Positions 40,791-48,345 of a stretch of 64,000 nucleotides of DNA are shown one piece after another (position 1 is the stretch's first letter; every line of letters starts with the position of its first letter). Both the position numbers and the translations under genes were made by a program. The stretch lies in assembly GCF_004216905.1 (NCBI RefSeq), contig NZ_SGXJ01000005.1, positions 248,001 to 312,000 of the forward strand, read 5' to 3'. Source of the stretch: Kribbella sp. VKM Ac-2569 (GTDB lineage: Bacteria; Actinomycetota; Actinomycetes; Propionibacteriales; Kribbellaceae). Under the pieces are notes generated by a model. That model was not told the DNA's origin and did not search any database. It worked only from the letters and a program-made list of their open reading frames with translations.

Positions 40791-41216
40791 CTAGTGCGAG
40801 GTCGATGGCTCCACGAGTTCGACGAGGACGCCGCCGGCTGACTTCGGGTGGATGAAGTTGACGCGGGAGCCGGCGGTGCCTCGTTTTGGTTCGTCGTACA
40901 GGAGGCGGGCGCCGCGGGCGCGGAGGACCTTCGAGACCGCGTCGAGATCGCGGACCCGGTAGGCGAGCTGCTGGATGCCCGGACCGCGCTGGTCGAGGAA
41001 CTTCGCGATCGGCGAGGCGTCCGACAACGGCGCCAGCAACTGGATCGAGGAACCCGAGTCGCCGACCGAGAGCATCGCCTCCCGGACGCCCTGCTCCTCG
41101 TTGATCTCCTCGTGCGCCACGGTCATGCCGAACACGTCGGCGTAGTACCGGACGGCCTCGTCGAAGTCGGGCACCGCGATGCCGACGTGGTCGATCGCGT
41201 CGAACAACTGATCCAT
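40791..41216 (-). CDS. mce: Methylmalonyl/ethylmalonyl-CoA epimerase
   Basis: A 141-aa vicinal-oxygen-chelate protein that interconverts the 2R and 2S forms of methylmalonyl- or ethylmalonyl-CoA. The motifs AIDHVGIAVPDFDEAVRYY at the start, IQLLAPLSD, GIQQLAYRV and the C-terminal GVLVELVEP place metal ligands (H in DHVGIAV, H/Q in IQQLAY, E in VLVELVE) as in the family. Divergent from the thiolase gene with 126 bp between starts. It fits functionally with ccr, meaB and the acyl-CoA mutase in this window. Confidence 0.93.
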   Translation of the reverse strand: MDQLFDAIDHVGIAVPDFDEAVRYYADVFGMTVAHEEINEEQGVREAMLSVGDSGSSIQLLAPLSDASPIAKFLDQRGPGIQQLAYRVRDLDAVSKVLRARGARLLYDEPKRGTAGSRVNFIHPKSAGGVLVELVEPSTSH

Positions 41217-41330
41217 CCCGCCAGCGTGGCGCACGCCGGGCCCGCGAGACCATCGAAAGTGGCCCAGTCGACACGATCCGTGTGACCCGTCTGACGTCAT
41301 CGAGCAGCGGCGTACCAGTGCGCTCGCAGG

Positions 41331-41336
41331 TATCGT
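41331..41336 (+). promoter_or_regulatory. Probable leaderless -10 box of the thiolase gene
   Basis: TATCGT, 6 nt before the ATG at 41343, no Shine-Dalgarno. Confidence 0.45.
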
Positions 41337-41342
41337 GACAGC

Positions 41343-42545
41343 ATGTCTGACACGCGGAACCACAGCGTCATCGTCGCCGGTGCACGGACCCCGATCGGGC
41401 GGTTGCTGGGTGGCCTCAAGGGCTTCACCGGAGCAGAGCTCGGCGGGTTCGCGATCAAGGGCGCACTCGAGAAGGCCGGCGTCGCGCCGGACCAGGTCGA
41501 GTACGTGATCATGGGCCAGGTCCTGCAGGCCGGCGGCGGTCAGATCACCGCCCGCCAGGCCGCGGTCAAGGGCGGCGTCCCGATGGACGTGCCGGCCATC
41601 ACGATCAACAAGGTCTGCCTGTCCGGGCTGAACGCGATCGCGCTCGCCGACCAGCTGATCCGCGCCGATGAGTACGACATCGTCGTCGCCGGCGGCATGG
41701 AGTCGATGACGAACGCGCCGCACCTGCTGCCGAAGTCCCGCGAGGGCTACAAGTACGGCGACACCACGCTGGTCGACTCGATGGCGTACGACGGGTTGTG
41801 GGACGCGTTCACCGACCAGGCGATGGGCGCGCTCACGGACCAGGCGAACAACGAGCGCCAGAAGCTGAGCCGCGAGGAGCAGGACGAGTTCAGCGCCCGT
41901 TCGCACCAGCGCGCCGCCGAGGCCTGGAAGAACGGCCTCTTCGCCGACGAGGTCGTGCCGGTCGAGGTGCCGCAGCGCAAGGGCGACCCGATCGTGGTGG
42001 ACAGCGACGAAGGCGTTCGCGGTGACACGTCGGTCGAGGTACTGGGCAAGCTGCGGCCGGCGTTCGGCAAGGACGGCACGATCACGGCCGGTTCGGCGTC
42101 GCAGATCTCCGACGGCGGTTGTGCCGTTGTCGTGATGAGCAAGGCGAAGGCCGAGGAGCTCGGGCTCAGCTGGATCGCCGAGATCGGCGCGCACGGCTCG
42201 GTCGCCGGACCGGACTCGTCGCTGCAGAGCCAGCCGGCCAACGCGATCGCCAAGGCCTGCGCGAAGGAAGGCATCCAGCCCGCGGACCTCGACCTGATCG
42301 AGATCAACGAGGCGTTCGCGGCGGTCGGGATCGCGTCCGCGCGCGAGCTGCAGGTCGGCGACGACAAGGTGAACGTGAACGGCGGCGCGATCGCGCTCGG
42401 CCACCCGATCGGCATGTCCGGCGCCCGCCTCGTGCTGCACCTGGCCCTCGAGCTCGGCCGCCGCGGCGGTGGAGTGGGCGCGGCTGCGTTGTGCGGCGGT
42501 GGCGGTCAAGGTGACGCCCTGATTGTTCGTGTACCGAAGAACTGA
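41343..42545 (+). CDS. Acetyl-CoA C-acetyltransferase (thiolase)
   Basis: A 400-aa biosynthetic-type thiolase making acetoacetyl-CoA from two acetyl-CoA (or the reverse). Active-site Cys in INKVCLSGLNAIAL near 90, His in NGGAIALGHPIGMSGARL and the second Cys in AALCGGGGQGDA near 388; NEAFA is also present. Length is standard. It would feed the ethylmalonyl-CoA route by providing the C4 unit upstream of Ccr. Its stop overlaps the meaB start by 1 nt (TGATG). Confidence 0.96.
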   Translation: MSDTRNHSVIVAGARTPIGRLLGGLKGFTGAELGGFAIKGALEKAGVAPDQVEYVIMGQVLQAGGGQITARQAAVKGGVPMDVPAITINKVCLSGLNAIALADQLIRADEYDIVVAGGMESMTNAPHLLPKSREGYKYGDTTLVDSMAYDGLWDAFTDQAMGALTDQANNERQKLSREEQDEFSARSHQRAAEAWKNGLFADEVVPVEVPQRKGDPIVVDSDEGVRGDTSVEVLGKLRPAFGKDGTITAGSASQISDGGCAVVVMSKAKAEELGLSWIAEIGAHGSVAGPDSSLQSQPANAIAKACAKEGIQPADLDLIEINEAFAAVGIASARELQVGDDKVNVNGGAIALGHPIGMSGARLVLHLALELGRRGGGVGAAALCGGGGQGDALIVRVPKN

Positions 42546-43501
42546 TGCCACGACGTACGGCGCCGGTCGGTGAGCTGGTCGAGCGGGCCCGGGAGGGCGA
42601 CGCCCGGGCCGTCGCTCGGCTGATTTCGCTGGTCGAGGACGAGTCCCCGCTGCTGCGCGAGGTGATGGCCGAGCTGGCGCCGTACGCCGGTCACGCGCAC
42701 ATCGTCGGCATCACGGGCTCGCCCGGCGTCGGCAAGTCGACGTCGACGTCAGCCCTCGTGTCGGCGTACCGCGAGACCGGGAAGCGGGTCGGCGTACTCG
42801 CGGTGGACCCGTCGTCGCCGTTCTCCGGCGGCGCGCTGCTCGGGGACCGGGTGCGGATGCAGGACCACGCGACCGACCGCGGGGTGTTCATCCGGTCGAT
42901 GGCGTCCCGCGGGCATCTCGGCGGGCTGTCGTGGTCGACGCCGCAGGCGCTGCGGGTGCTGGACGCGGCCGGTTTCGACGTGGTGCTGGTGGAGACGGTC
43001 GGGGTCGGGCAGTCCGAGGTGGAGATCGCCGGGATGGCGGACACGACGCTGGTTCTGCTGGCGCCGGGAATGGGCGACGGTATTCAGGCGGCCAAGGCCG
43101 GGATCCTCGAGGTCGGTGACATCTACGTCGTCAACAAGGCGGACCGGGACGGCGTCCAGTCGGTCACCCGGGACCTGCGGTCGATGCTGGCGCTGGCCGA
43201 GCGGTCCGAGGGTGCCTGGTCGCCGCCGATCCTCAAGACGGTCGCGTCCCGCAACGAGGGGATCGCCGAGGTGGTGCAGGCGATCGAGGACCGGCTGGAA
43301 TGGATGCGCGGGAATGGGGTACTGACCGAGCGTCGCCGCAGTCGCGCGCGGGACGAGATCGAGGCGATCGCGACGACGGCGCTGCGGGCCCGGTTCGCGC
43401 ACCTGCACGGGGACGCGCGGCTCGACGTACTCGCGGCGAAGGTCGCGGACGGCGGCACCGACCCGTATTCGGCGGCCGACGAGTTGATCGCCGCTTTGTG
43501 A
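42545..43501 (+). CDS. meaB: MeaB/ArgK-type GTPase chaperone of B12-dependent acyl-CoA mutase
   Basis: A 318-aa G3E-type GTPase that loads and protects the adenosylcobalamin of methylmalonyl-CoA-type mutases. P-loop GITGSPGVGKSTSTSAL near 56, LAVDPSSPFSGGALLGDRVR, VETVGVGQSEVEIAGMAD (switch region) and VVNKADRDG (NKxD, base recognition). Starts inside the thiolase stop. The mutase large subunit it could serve lies 13 kb downstream at 56837. Confidence 0.96.
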   Translation: MPRRTAPVGELVERAREGDARAVARLISLVEDESPLLREVMAELAPYAGHAHIVGITGSPGVGKSTSTSALVSAYRETGKRVGVLAVDPSSPFSGGALLGDRVRMQDHATDRGVFIRSMASRGHLGGLSWSTPQALRVLDAAGFDVVLVETVGVGQSEVEIAGMADTTLVLLAPGMGDGIQAAKAGILEVGDIYVVNKADRDGVQSVTRDLRSMLALAERSEGAWSPPILKTVASRNEGIAEVVQAIEDRLEWMRGNGVLTERRRSRARDEIEAIATTALRARFAHLHGDARLDVLAAKVADGGTDPYSAADELIAAL

Positions 43502-43542
43502 CACTTGTCTCGCCGTGGAACAATCGACCACGTTGTGTCACA
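43497..43542 (+). terminator. Terminator-like double stem after meaB
   Basis: TGTGACAC (43497-43504) pairs with GTGTCACA (43535-43542), and inside it CGTGG (43514-43518) pairs with CCACG (43528-43532). The structure overlaps the meaB stop codon. Confidence 0.6.
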
Positions 43543-43797
43543 TGGTGTCTTTGCAATTCGTTCACCGGATGTTGTGCCGATTTCGGGCAAATGCCGCAGG
43601 ATTTCCGCCGGGTACGGCGATCTGCGTCTCAGGGCGGCGCGCCGATGGGTGCCGTGCCCCCGGATCCGTTACAGAATGGACCTTGTAGCTGGTGAGCATT
43701 GTGCGGTGGGCTGTGTTCAGTCAGTGACAATTGGTCACGGTCCGTGATACAAACTCAAACACAGTCGACCGAGTGGTTAGGAACAAGGAGTGGCGAC
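43543..43797. other. Non-coding gap with no gene seen
   Basis: About 255 bp between the meaB terminator and the small membrane protein gene. Six frames show no start with a ribosome site and family-like sequence. It is less GC-rich than its surroundings towards the right end and holds the palindrome at 43724-43738. A promoter and 5'-UTR for the small protein are expected here. Confidence 0.6.
43724..43738. promoter_or_regulatory. Palindrome upstream of small membrane protein gene
   Basis: GTGAC-AATTG-GTCAC (43724-43738), about 60 nt before the ATG at 43798. A regulator-binding site is possible; no regulator gene is adjacent. Confidence 0.35.
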
Positions 43798-43956
43798 ATG
43801 CCGAAGAAGCTGTTGATCTGGTCGCTCATCGCCTTTGCCGGGTTTTACCTCTTCACCCAGCCGACCAACGCGGCCAACGCGGTGGGTGGAGCGTTCTCGG
43901 CCGTCGGTGACGCCTTCGGGAGCGTCATCCAGTTCCTGACGGCGCTGTTCAGCTGA
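43798..43956 (+). CDS. 52-aa single-span membrane protein
   Basis: A small protein starting MPKKLLIWSLIAFAGFYLF, a basic cap then one TM segment (about 4-20), then a PTNAANAVGG linker and an amphipathic C-terminal helix (VGDAFGSVIQFLTALFS). Strong RBS AAGGAG (43785-43790). Short proteins of this shape are seen in actinobacteria next to envelope genes; function unknown. A hairpin terminator follows, and a PH-domain membrane protein gene lies 89 bp downstream. Confidence 0.8.
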   Translation: MPKKLLIWSLIAFAGFYLFTQPTNAANAVGGAFSAVGDAFGSVIQFLTALFS

Positions 43957-43969
43957 TCTGTCGCCTCTG

Positions 43970-43998
43970 TGTCCCGTTGCACGTCGTCGTGCGGGACA
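43970..43998 (+). terminator. Hairpin terminator after the 52-aa membrane protein
   Basis: TGTCCC (43970-43975) pairs with GGGACA (43993-43998), and GCACG-TCGT-CGTGC (43979-43992) forms the upper stem, with a 3-nt bulge between. Confidence 0.7.
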
Positions 43999-44045
43999 CT
44001 TGAGTCGTACGGGGTCACACAACAGCGTGACAGGGGAGTGAACGG

Positions 44046-44765
44046 ATGGCCGGAATAGGCCTGTTCCGGATCTTCGACCCGAAGGTCCGGCGCCATCTGA
44101 TCTCGGACGAGGGCGAAGTCGTCATCGACGAGGTGCGGCACCACTGGGTGGTGTTCACGGTGCCGATGCTCGAGGTCGTGCTCGCGGCGGCGCTGCTGCT
44201 CACCATGGCGACCACCGCGATCGGCGGGCAGCCGGTGCTGCTGGCGATCGTCCTGGTGCTGCTCAGTCATGCCTTCTGGCAGTTCCTCACCCAGCATCGG
44301 GACCGCTTCGTGGTCACCAACATGCGGGTCATGCGCATCCGCGGCGTCTTCTCGCAGACCGTCGCGACCACCCCGATCGCCAGGGTCCTCGACATCACGC
44401 TGCAGAAGCCGATCATCGGGCGGATGCTCGGCTACGGCCACTTCGTCTTCGAGTCGGCCGCGCAGGACCAGGGCTTCCGCGAGATCAAGTGGGTCAGCCG
44501 GCCCGACGACCGCGACCTGACCATTCAGCGCGTCATCCAGCGCACCGGCCTGCGGGCCTCCGCGAGCGTCGACGTACTGCAGGGGGACGAGGACTCCGAC
44601 GACGACGGCACCGGTCCGATCGGGATGGACTCGGCGCAGGAAGTCACCGCGAGCACGCCGGCCCCGGCCGCCTCGCAGCCGAACCGACCCGCATCCCCGA
44701 CGTCCTCGTCCGCCTCGAAGTCCATCTTCAACAGCGAACGCGGCAACTGGACCGACAACGAATAA
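44046..44765 (+). CDS. Membrane protein with bacterial PH domain
   Basis: A 239-aa protein with two TM segments (about 36-55 and 62-80) followed by a bPH2-type domain (RFVVTNMRVMRIRGVFSQTV, then IARVLDITLQKPIIGRMLGY and FESAAQDQGF). The C-terminal 70 residues are Ser/Pro/Asp-rich and disordered. RBS GGGGAG and ATG 44046. Such proteins are membrane-associated with unknown roles, probably lipid- or protein-binding. Convergent with the ECF sigma gene, with only 3 bp between the two stop codons. Confidence 0.88.
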   Translation: MAGIGLFRIFDPKVRRHLISDEGEVVIDEVRHHWVVFTVPMLEVVLAAALLLTMATTAIGGQPVLLAIVLVLLSHAFWQFLTQHRDRFVVTNMRVMRIRGVFSQTVATTPIARVLDITLQKPIIGRMLGYGHFVFESAAQDQGFREIKWVSRPDDRDLTIQRVIQRTGLRASASVDVLQGDEDSDDDGTGPIGMDSAQEVTASTPAPAASQPNRPASPTSSSASKSIFNSERGNWTDNE

Positions 44766-44768
44766 CCC

Positions 44769-46007
44769 TCACGTCTTCGCGCGGTCGCGGAAGTAGTTGC
44801 GGCGGCGTTCTCGGTGGGGGCGTTCGGGGTGATTGGGCGGGGCTGTGTCCAGCGCCTGCTGCAGCTCGTCGGCGGCTTCGGCGTAGCGAGAGCGGCGGGC
44901 GAGGAGTTCGCCGCGTACGGCGTACTTGCGTGAGCTGGTCGGGATCTCGTCGAGCAGCTTGAGGGCCGTGTCGACCTCACCGGTTTCCGCGATCGCGACG
45001 ACTCGGGCGAGTTCGGCGGCGGGGCTGGGGGAGACCTCGACCAGCAGGTCGTACAGCCGGACGATCTCGCGCCAGTCTGTCGCGGTATAGCTGGGTACGC
45101 GCGCGTGCTCGGCCGCGATCGCGGCCTGCAACTGGTACGCGTCGGCCCGCCGAGCGGACCGCTCCAGCGAGTCGTTGAGGAGCGCGACGCCACGGCCGAT
45201 GAGGTCCTGATCCCACAGCGAGCGGTCCTGCAGATCGAGCGTCACCACCTCGCCGGCGTCGTCGACACGGGCCGGTCGACGCGCCTCGGTCAGGAGCAGC
45301 AGCGCCAGCACCGCGGTCGGTGTCGGCTGATCGGGGAGGAGCGAGTGCAGAAGCTCAGCCAACCGGATCGCCTCCGCACACAGATCGACGTCGTACGCCG
45401 CCTCGCCCTCGGTCGGCGCGTGGCCCGCGGTGTAGAGGCTGTGGATGACGGCGCAGACTGCGGGCAGTCGTTCGGGTAGCTCGGCCTCGGCCGGCACACG
45501 GTACGGGATGCGCGCTGCGGCGATCTTCTGCCGTGCACGGACGAGCCGCTTCGTGGTGGCGACCTCGGTCGTCAGCAGAACGCCGGCGATCTGTGCGGGT
45601 GAGAGGCCGCAGAGCGTTCGGAGCGCGAGGGCCACGCGGGTCGGAGGCGACAGCGACGGGTGGCAGCAGGTGAAGATCAGTCGCAGCAGGTCGTCCTGAA
45701 CGACGGCTTCGGTCTCGACCTCACGCTTCGTCAGCTCGATCAGGTCCGCGCCGTCGCGCTCCTTCGTGCCGCGGGCCTGCTCGCGGCGGATGATGTCGAT
45801 CGCCTTCCGCCGGGCCGTCACGGTGAGCCAGGCGCGCGGCTCGGGTGGTACGCCCGTCACCGGCCACGCGCCGAGCGCCGCCAGGGCCGCCTCCTGGACG
45901 GCGTCCTCGGCGAGCTGGACGTTGCCGACGGTCCGGATCAGGGTCGCGAGAATCCGCGTCCCCTCGATCCGGATCGTCTCGGCGACCACGTCGTACCGCT
46001 CGTTCAC
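44769..46007 (-). CDS. ECF42-type RNA polymerase sigma factor with C-terminal TPR-like extension
   Basis: A 412-aa sigma factor. Region sigma-2 at about 15-80 (GNVQLAEDAVQEAALAAL; PRAWLTVTARRKAIDIIRRE), sigma-4 at about 120-175 (LCGLSPAQIAGVLLTTEVAT), then a long helical C-terminal domain (GEAAYDVDLCAEAIRLAELL and TPR-like repeats) that is the mark of the ECF42 group. Known ECF42 genes are linked to DGPF/YCII genes, and one lies 10 bp upstream on the same strand. No anti-sigma gene is seen, also typical. Confidence 0.92.
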   Translation of the reverse strand: MNERYDVVAETIRIEGTRILATLIRTVGNVQLAEDAVQEAALAALGAWPVTGVPPEPRAWLTVTARRKAIDIIRREQARGTKERDGADLIELTKREVETEAVVQDDLLRLIFTCCHPSLSPPTRVALALRTLCGLSPAQIAGVLLTTEVATTKRLVRARQKIAAARIPYRVPAEAELPERLPAVCAVIHSLYTAGHAPTEGEAAYDVDLCAEAIRLAELLHSLLPDQPTPTAVLALLLLTEARRPARVDDAGEVVTLDLQDRSLWDQDLIGRGVALLNDSLERSARRADAYQLQAAIAAEHARVPSYTATDWREIVRLYDLLVEVSPSPAAELARVVAIAETGEVDTALKLLDEIPTSSRKYAVRGELLARRSRYAEAADELQQALDTAPPNHPERPHRERRRNYFRDRAKT

Positions 46008-46017
46008 GGGACCTGCC

Positions 46018-46365
46018 CTACTTGGCCGCGATCACCGGCCGGACCTCGACCGCGCCGCCCCAGGCCGCCGGGATCCCGGCCGCGACCCGCACCGCCTCCT
46101 CGAGGTCCTCGGCCTCGATCAGGTAGTAGCCGGTCAGCGCTTCCTTGGTCTCGGCGTACGGTCCGTCGGTGGTGACCACCGGCCCGCCGCGGGCACCCTC
46201 GACCCGGACGACGGTCGCCGTCGAGGTCGGATGCAGTACGGCGCTCGCCTTCACCTGCTCGGCGAACTCGACGCCGAACCTCCGGTACTCGGCCAGCTCC
46301 TCGGCCTGCTCGGGCGCCCACCAGTCGACGTCAGCGGTGTAGGTCAGTGCAAGGTACTGCGCCAT
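46018..46365 (-). CDS. DGPF/YCII-domain protein, partner of the ECF42 sigma factor
   Basis: A 115-aa YCII-related (DGPF) domain protein: QYLALTYTADVDWW at the start, TDGPYAETKEALTGYYLIEA carrying the DGPY/F motif near 66, and a compact alpha-beta barrel length. RBS AAGGAGG 8 nt before the ATG. It is cotranscribed with the sigma factor and from family knowledge is the usual ECF42 target or partner; its biochemical role is unsettled. A perfect palindrome sits just upstream. Confidence 0.92.
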   Translation of the reverse strand: MAQYLALTYTADVDWWAPEQAEELAEYRRFGVEFAEQVKASAVLHPTSTATVVRVEGARGGPVVTTDGPYAETKEALTGYYLIEAEDLEEAVRVAAGIPAAWGGAVEVRPVIAAK

Positions 46366-46384
46366 CGGAGTCCTCCTTCTCGCT

Positions 46385-46401
46385 GAGACCACTGTGGTCT
46401 C
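46385..46401. promoter_or_regulatory. Perfect 8+8 palindrome upstream of the DGPF gene
   Basis: GAGACCAC-T-GTGGTCTC (46385-46401) lies about 20 nt before the DGPF ATG and next to its Shine-Dalgarno. It could be an operator or a 5'-UTR hairpin limiting translation. Confidence 0.5.
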
Positions 46402-46441
46402 TCGTGAAAGGAACGAACAGCCCACCTCCGAGAGGACATCG

Positions 46442-47164
46442 TCATTGCGAGGCCTCCGAAAGTCGTCCGCGGAACGCCCGCACGACATTCGGATCGCCGA
46501 CCGTCTCGATCGCGTCCTCGCCGACCCGGCCCCACAACCACAGATAGACCTGCGCCGGATCCCCGGACACCTCCGCCGCCACGTCCCCCTCAGCCCCTTG
46601 CCGTACGTCGACACTCGTCGCGTCGGCGTACACGGTCCACGACCGGCCTCCCGCGGTCAGTCGAACGGCCGCGTCGATGGGGTAGGCGGTGTCGCCCTCC
46701 TCCCACCACGGGCCACCGAGCGTCGGGTAGAGGACCTCGTCGATCCCGTCGAGGGCCAGTTCGGGGTCGATCGGCGTGACGACGTCGTGCGCCTGCTCGA
46801 CATCGATCCGGTGGATCACGGTCTCGTGCGCCATCCGCCGGTACCAGAACGCAGACGTGCGGTCGCGCGGGCTGAACGTCCATGTCTGTGTCTCGGCCCC
46901 GGCCGCTTCCAGGGCGTCGACGATCCCCATGCGCGCATCGTCGTACCACTCCAGCGAAGCGAGCCCGGTGAAGTCCGGCGGCCACGGGTCGGGGCGGGTG
47001 CCGAGTTTCAGCACCTCGACCTTGTGGACGTACACCATCGCGACGTGCCGCACCACGTCGTCCACCGTCCACCCCGGGCAACTGGGCACGGGCGCGTCGA
47101 GCCCGGTCCGCGCGACCTCGCCGAGCCGGGCGCTCTCGGCCCGCACGTGCTCCAGAAATCTCAT
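46442..47164 (-). CDS. Maleylpyruvate isomerase/DinB-type (mycothiol-dependent) family protein
   Basis: A 240-aa protein of the mycothiol-dependent maleylpyruvate isomerase-like family. N-terminal four-helix DinB-like domain (VPSCPGWTVDDVVRHVAMVY near 26; WYRRMAHETVIHRIDVEQAH near 106) with the metal-ligand His pattern H41 and H113/H117. A C-terminal smaller domain ends the protein. Most such proteins have no known substrate. Likely cytoplasmic thiol transferase or isomerase. 76 bp upstream of the DGPF gene on the same strand. Confidence 0.85.
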   Translation of the reverse strand: MRFLEHVRAESARLGEVARTGLDAPVPSCPGWTVDDVVRHVAMVYVHKVEVLKLGTRPDPWPPDFTGLASLEWYDDARMGIVDALEAAGAETQTWTFSPRDRTSAFWYRRMAHETVIHRIDVEQAHDVVTPIDPELALDGIDEVLYPTLGGPWWEEGDTAYPIDAAVRLTAGGRSWTVYADATSVDVRQGAEGDVAAEVSGDPAQVYLWLWGRVGEDAIETVGDPNVVRAFRGRLSEASQ

Positions 47165-47195
47165 GTCCGCACCCTGCCAGAGCCCATGGACAGTT

Positions 47196-47642
47196 TCAGA
47201 CGCTCCGCGCCTTCAACGCCGCCTCCCAGTCCTCGGTCTCGGAATAGCTGATCTCGACGACTCGCTCGGCGAGCAACTTCACCGGTTCGCCGGCCTTGGC
47301 GTACCGGCCGGCCTTCTGCGAGTAGAGCCAGGCCTCGTTCCGCAGTTCCTGCGCGGTCCGTGTGTACGTCGGATACGAGTCCTTGAACCCGAACAACGTC
47401 CGGATCCCCTCGGCCAGCGCGATCACGCCACCGAGCGAAGGAGCGAGCCAGATGGGCGCCTTGATGGCGACCGAGATCGCGATCACCACGGCAGCGATGA
47501 GTTGCACGGTGCCGAGGGCGCGGTACCAGATGCGGGCACGCCGGGCTTGTGCGGCGTACCAGCGAAAGCGGATGCTGATCAGTTGCTCGGCGGGCGCGTC
47601 CGTCCCGAGGGCAGGAAAGTCCGAATCTCTGAGTCGCGGCAT
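47196..47642 (-). CDS. DUF4231/SLATT-like small membrane protein
   Basis: A 148-aa protein with two adjacent TM segments (about 43-60 and 66-82), preceded by a helical stretch ending RFRWYAAQARRARIWYRAL and followed by an amphipathic helix (YTRTAQELRNEAWLYSQKAG). This layout matches DUF4231 (SLATT-related) proteins, some of which are linked to nucleotide-signal defence effectors. No defence partner is nearby, so a general membrane role is equally likely. Divergent from the MarR gene by 32 bp. Confidence 0.78.
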   Translation of the reverse strand: MPRLRDSDFPALGTDAPAEQLISIRFRWYAAQARRARIWYRALGTVQLIAAVVIAISVAIKAPIWLAPSLGGVIALAEGIRTLFGFKDSYPTYTRTAQELRNEAWLYSQKAGRYAKAGEPVKLLAERVVEISYSETEDWEAALKARSV

Positions 47643-47661
47643 AGTCAGACAAGTGTCGGGC

Positions 47662-47667
47662 TAAGGT
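47662..47667 (+). promoter_or_regulatory. Probable leaderless -10 box of the MarR gene
   Basis: TAAGGT, 7 nt before the ATG at 47675, no Shine-Dalgarno. Confidence 0.45.
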
Positions 47668-47674
47668 TCCGCTC

Positions 47675-48178
47675 ATGGCCAGGAAGAGGGCGTTGCCGTT
47701 CGATCCGATCGACGAGGCGTCGCGGCAGTGGGGGCGGCGTTGGGGTGCCGTCGAGCAGATGCGGGCCGTGACGTCGCTGATGCGGGCGCAGCAGATCGTG
47801 ATCAACGAGCTGGACGAACTCCTCCGCAAGCACGGGCTGACGTTCGCCCGGTTCGAGGCCCTGGTGCTGCTCACCTTCTCCCGGCGCGGGTCGCTGCCGC
47901 TCGGGAAGATGGGGGAGCGGCTGCAGGTGCACCCGACGTCGGTGACCTCGATCGTCCGCAGGCTCGAGGCGGCCGGGCTGGTGACCCGGACGCCGCACCC
48001 GGACGACGGCCGCGCGGTGCTCTGCGAGATCACCCCCGAGGGCCGTGACCTGGTCGAGCGCGCCACCGCCGACCTGGTCGCCGCCGACTTCGCCCTGTCC
48101 GGCCTCACCGACGACCAGCTCAAGATGCTCTGGTCCGTCCTGGAACCCCTCCGCCACAACGCCGGCGACTTCAACTGA
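47675..48178 (+). CDS. MarR-family transcriptional regulator
   Basis: A 167-aa MarR protein. Winged HTH with LPLGKMGERLQVHPTSVTSI (recognition region near 87-106), RRLEAAGLVTRTPHPDDGRA (wing) and dimerisation helices at both ends. The last helix ends RHNAGDFN. Target unknown; it is divergent from the DUF4231-like gene and precedes the peptide-transport operon by 167 bp, so either could be regulated. Confidence 0.93.
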   Translation: MARKRALPFDPIDEASRQWGRRWGAVEQMRAVTSLMRAQQIVINELDELLRKHGLTFARFEALVLLTFSRRGSLPLGKMGERLQVHPTSVTSIVRRLEAAGLVTRTPHPDDGRAVLCEITPEGRDLVERATADLVAADFALSGLTDDQLKMLWSVLEPLRHNAGDFN

Positions 48179-48226
48179 CCGGAAGCCGGGCCTGACCGAG
48201 GGCGCCTTGTGTTACGCCCGCGCTAA

Positions 48227-48259
48227 AAGTTCATTTCCTACTGAAACTTCCCAAGTTTC
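48227..48259. promoter_or_regulatory. Cluster of AAGTTTC/GAAACTT half-sites upstream of the peptide operon
   Basis: In one AT-rich stretch: AAGTTC (48227-48232), TTTC (48234-48237), then the perfect inverted repeat GAAACTT-CCC-AAGTTTC (48243-48259). It lies 87 nt or more before the first ATG of the operon. The regular alternation of half-sites suggests cooperative binding of a regulator; the operon's own GbsR/MarR-like gene (54549) is the first candidate. Confidence 0.5.
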
Positions 48260-48345
48260 CCTATTGCCAGGTAGTGGGATCAGCGTCCAGGATCGGAGAC
48301 GAGTCGGCCAACCCTGCAGGCCGGCACACGTCCCTGGAGGACCTC

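Noticed and set aside
43543..43723. Possible riboswitch or small RNA in the gap before the small membrane protein
   Set aside because: Apart from the meaB terminator on its left and the palindrome on its right, I could not draw a conserved riboswitch core or a convincing promoter-terminator pair.
47196..47642. DUF4231/SLATT-like protein as part of an anti-phage system
   Set aside because: No nucleotidyltransferase, nuclease or other defence partner lies nearby; a MarR gene and a DinB-type gene flank it instead.
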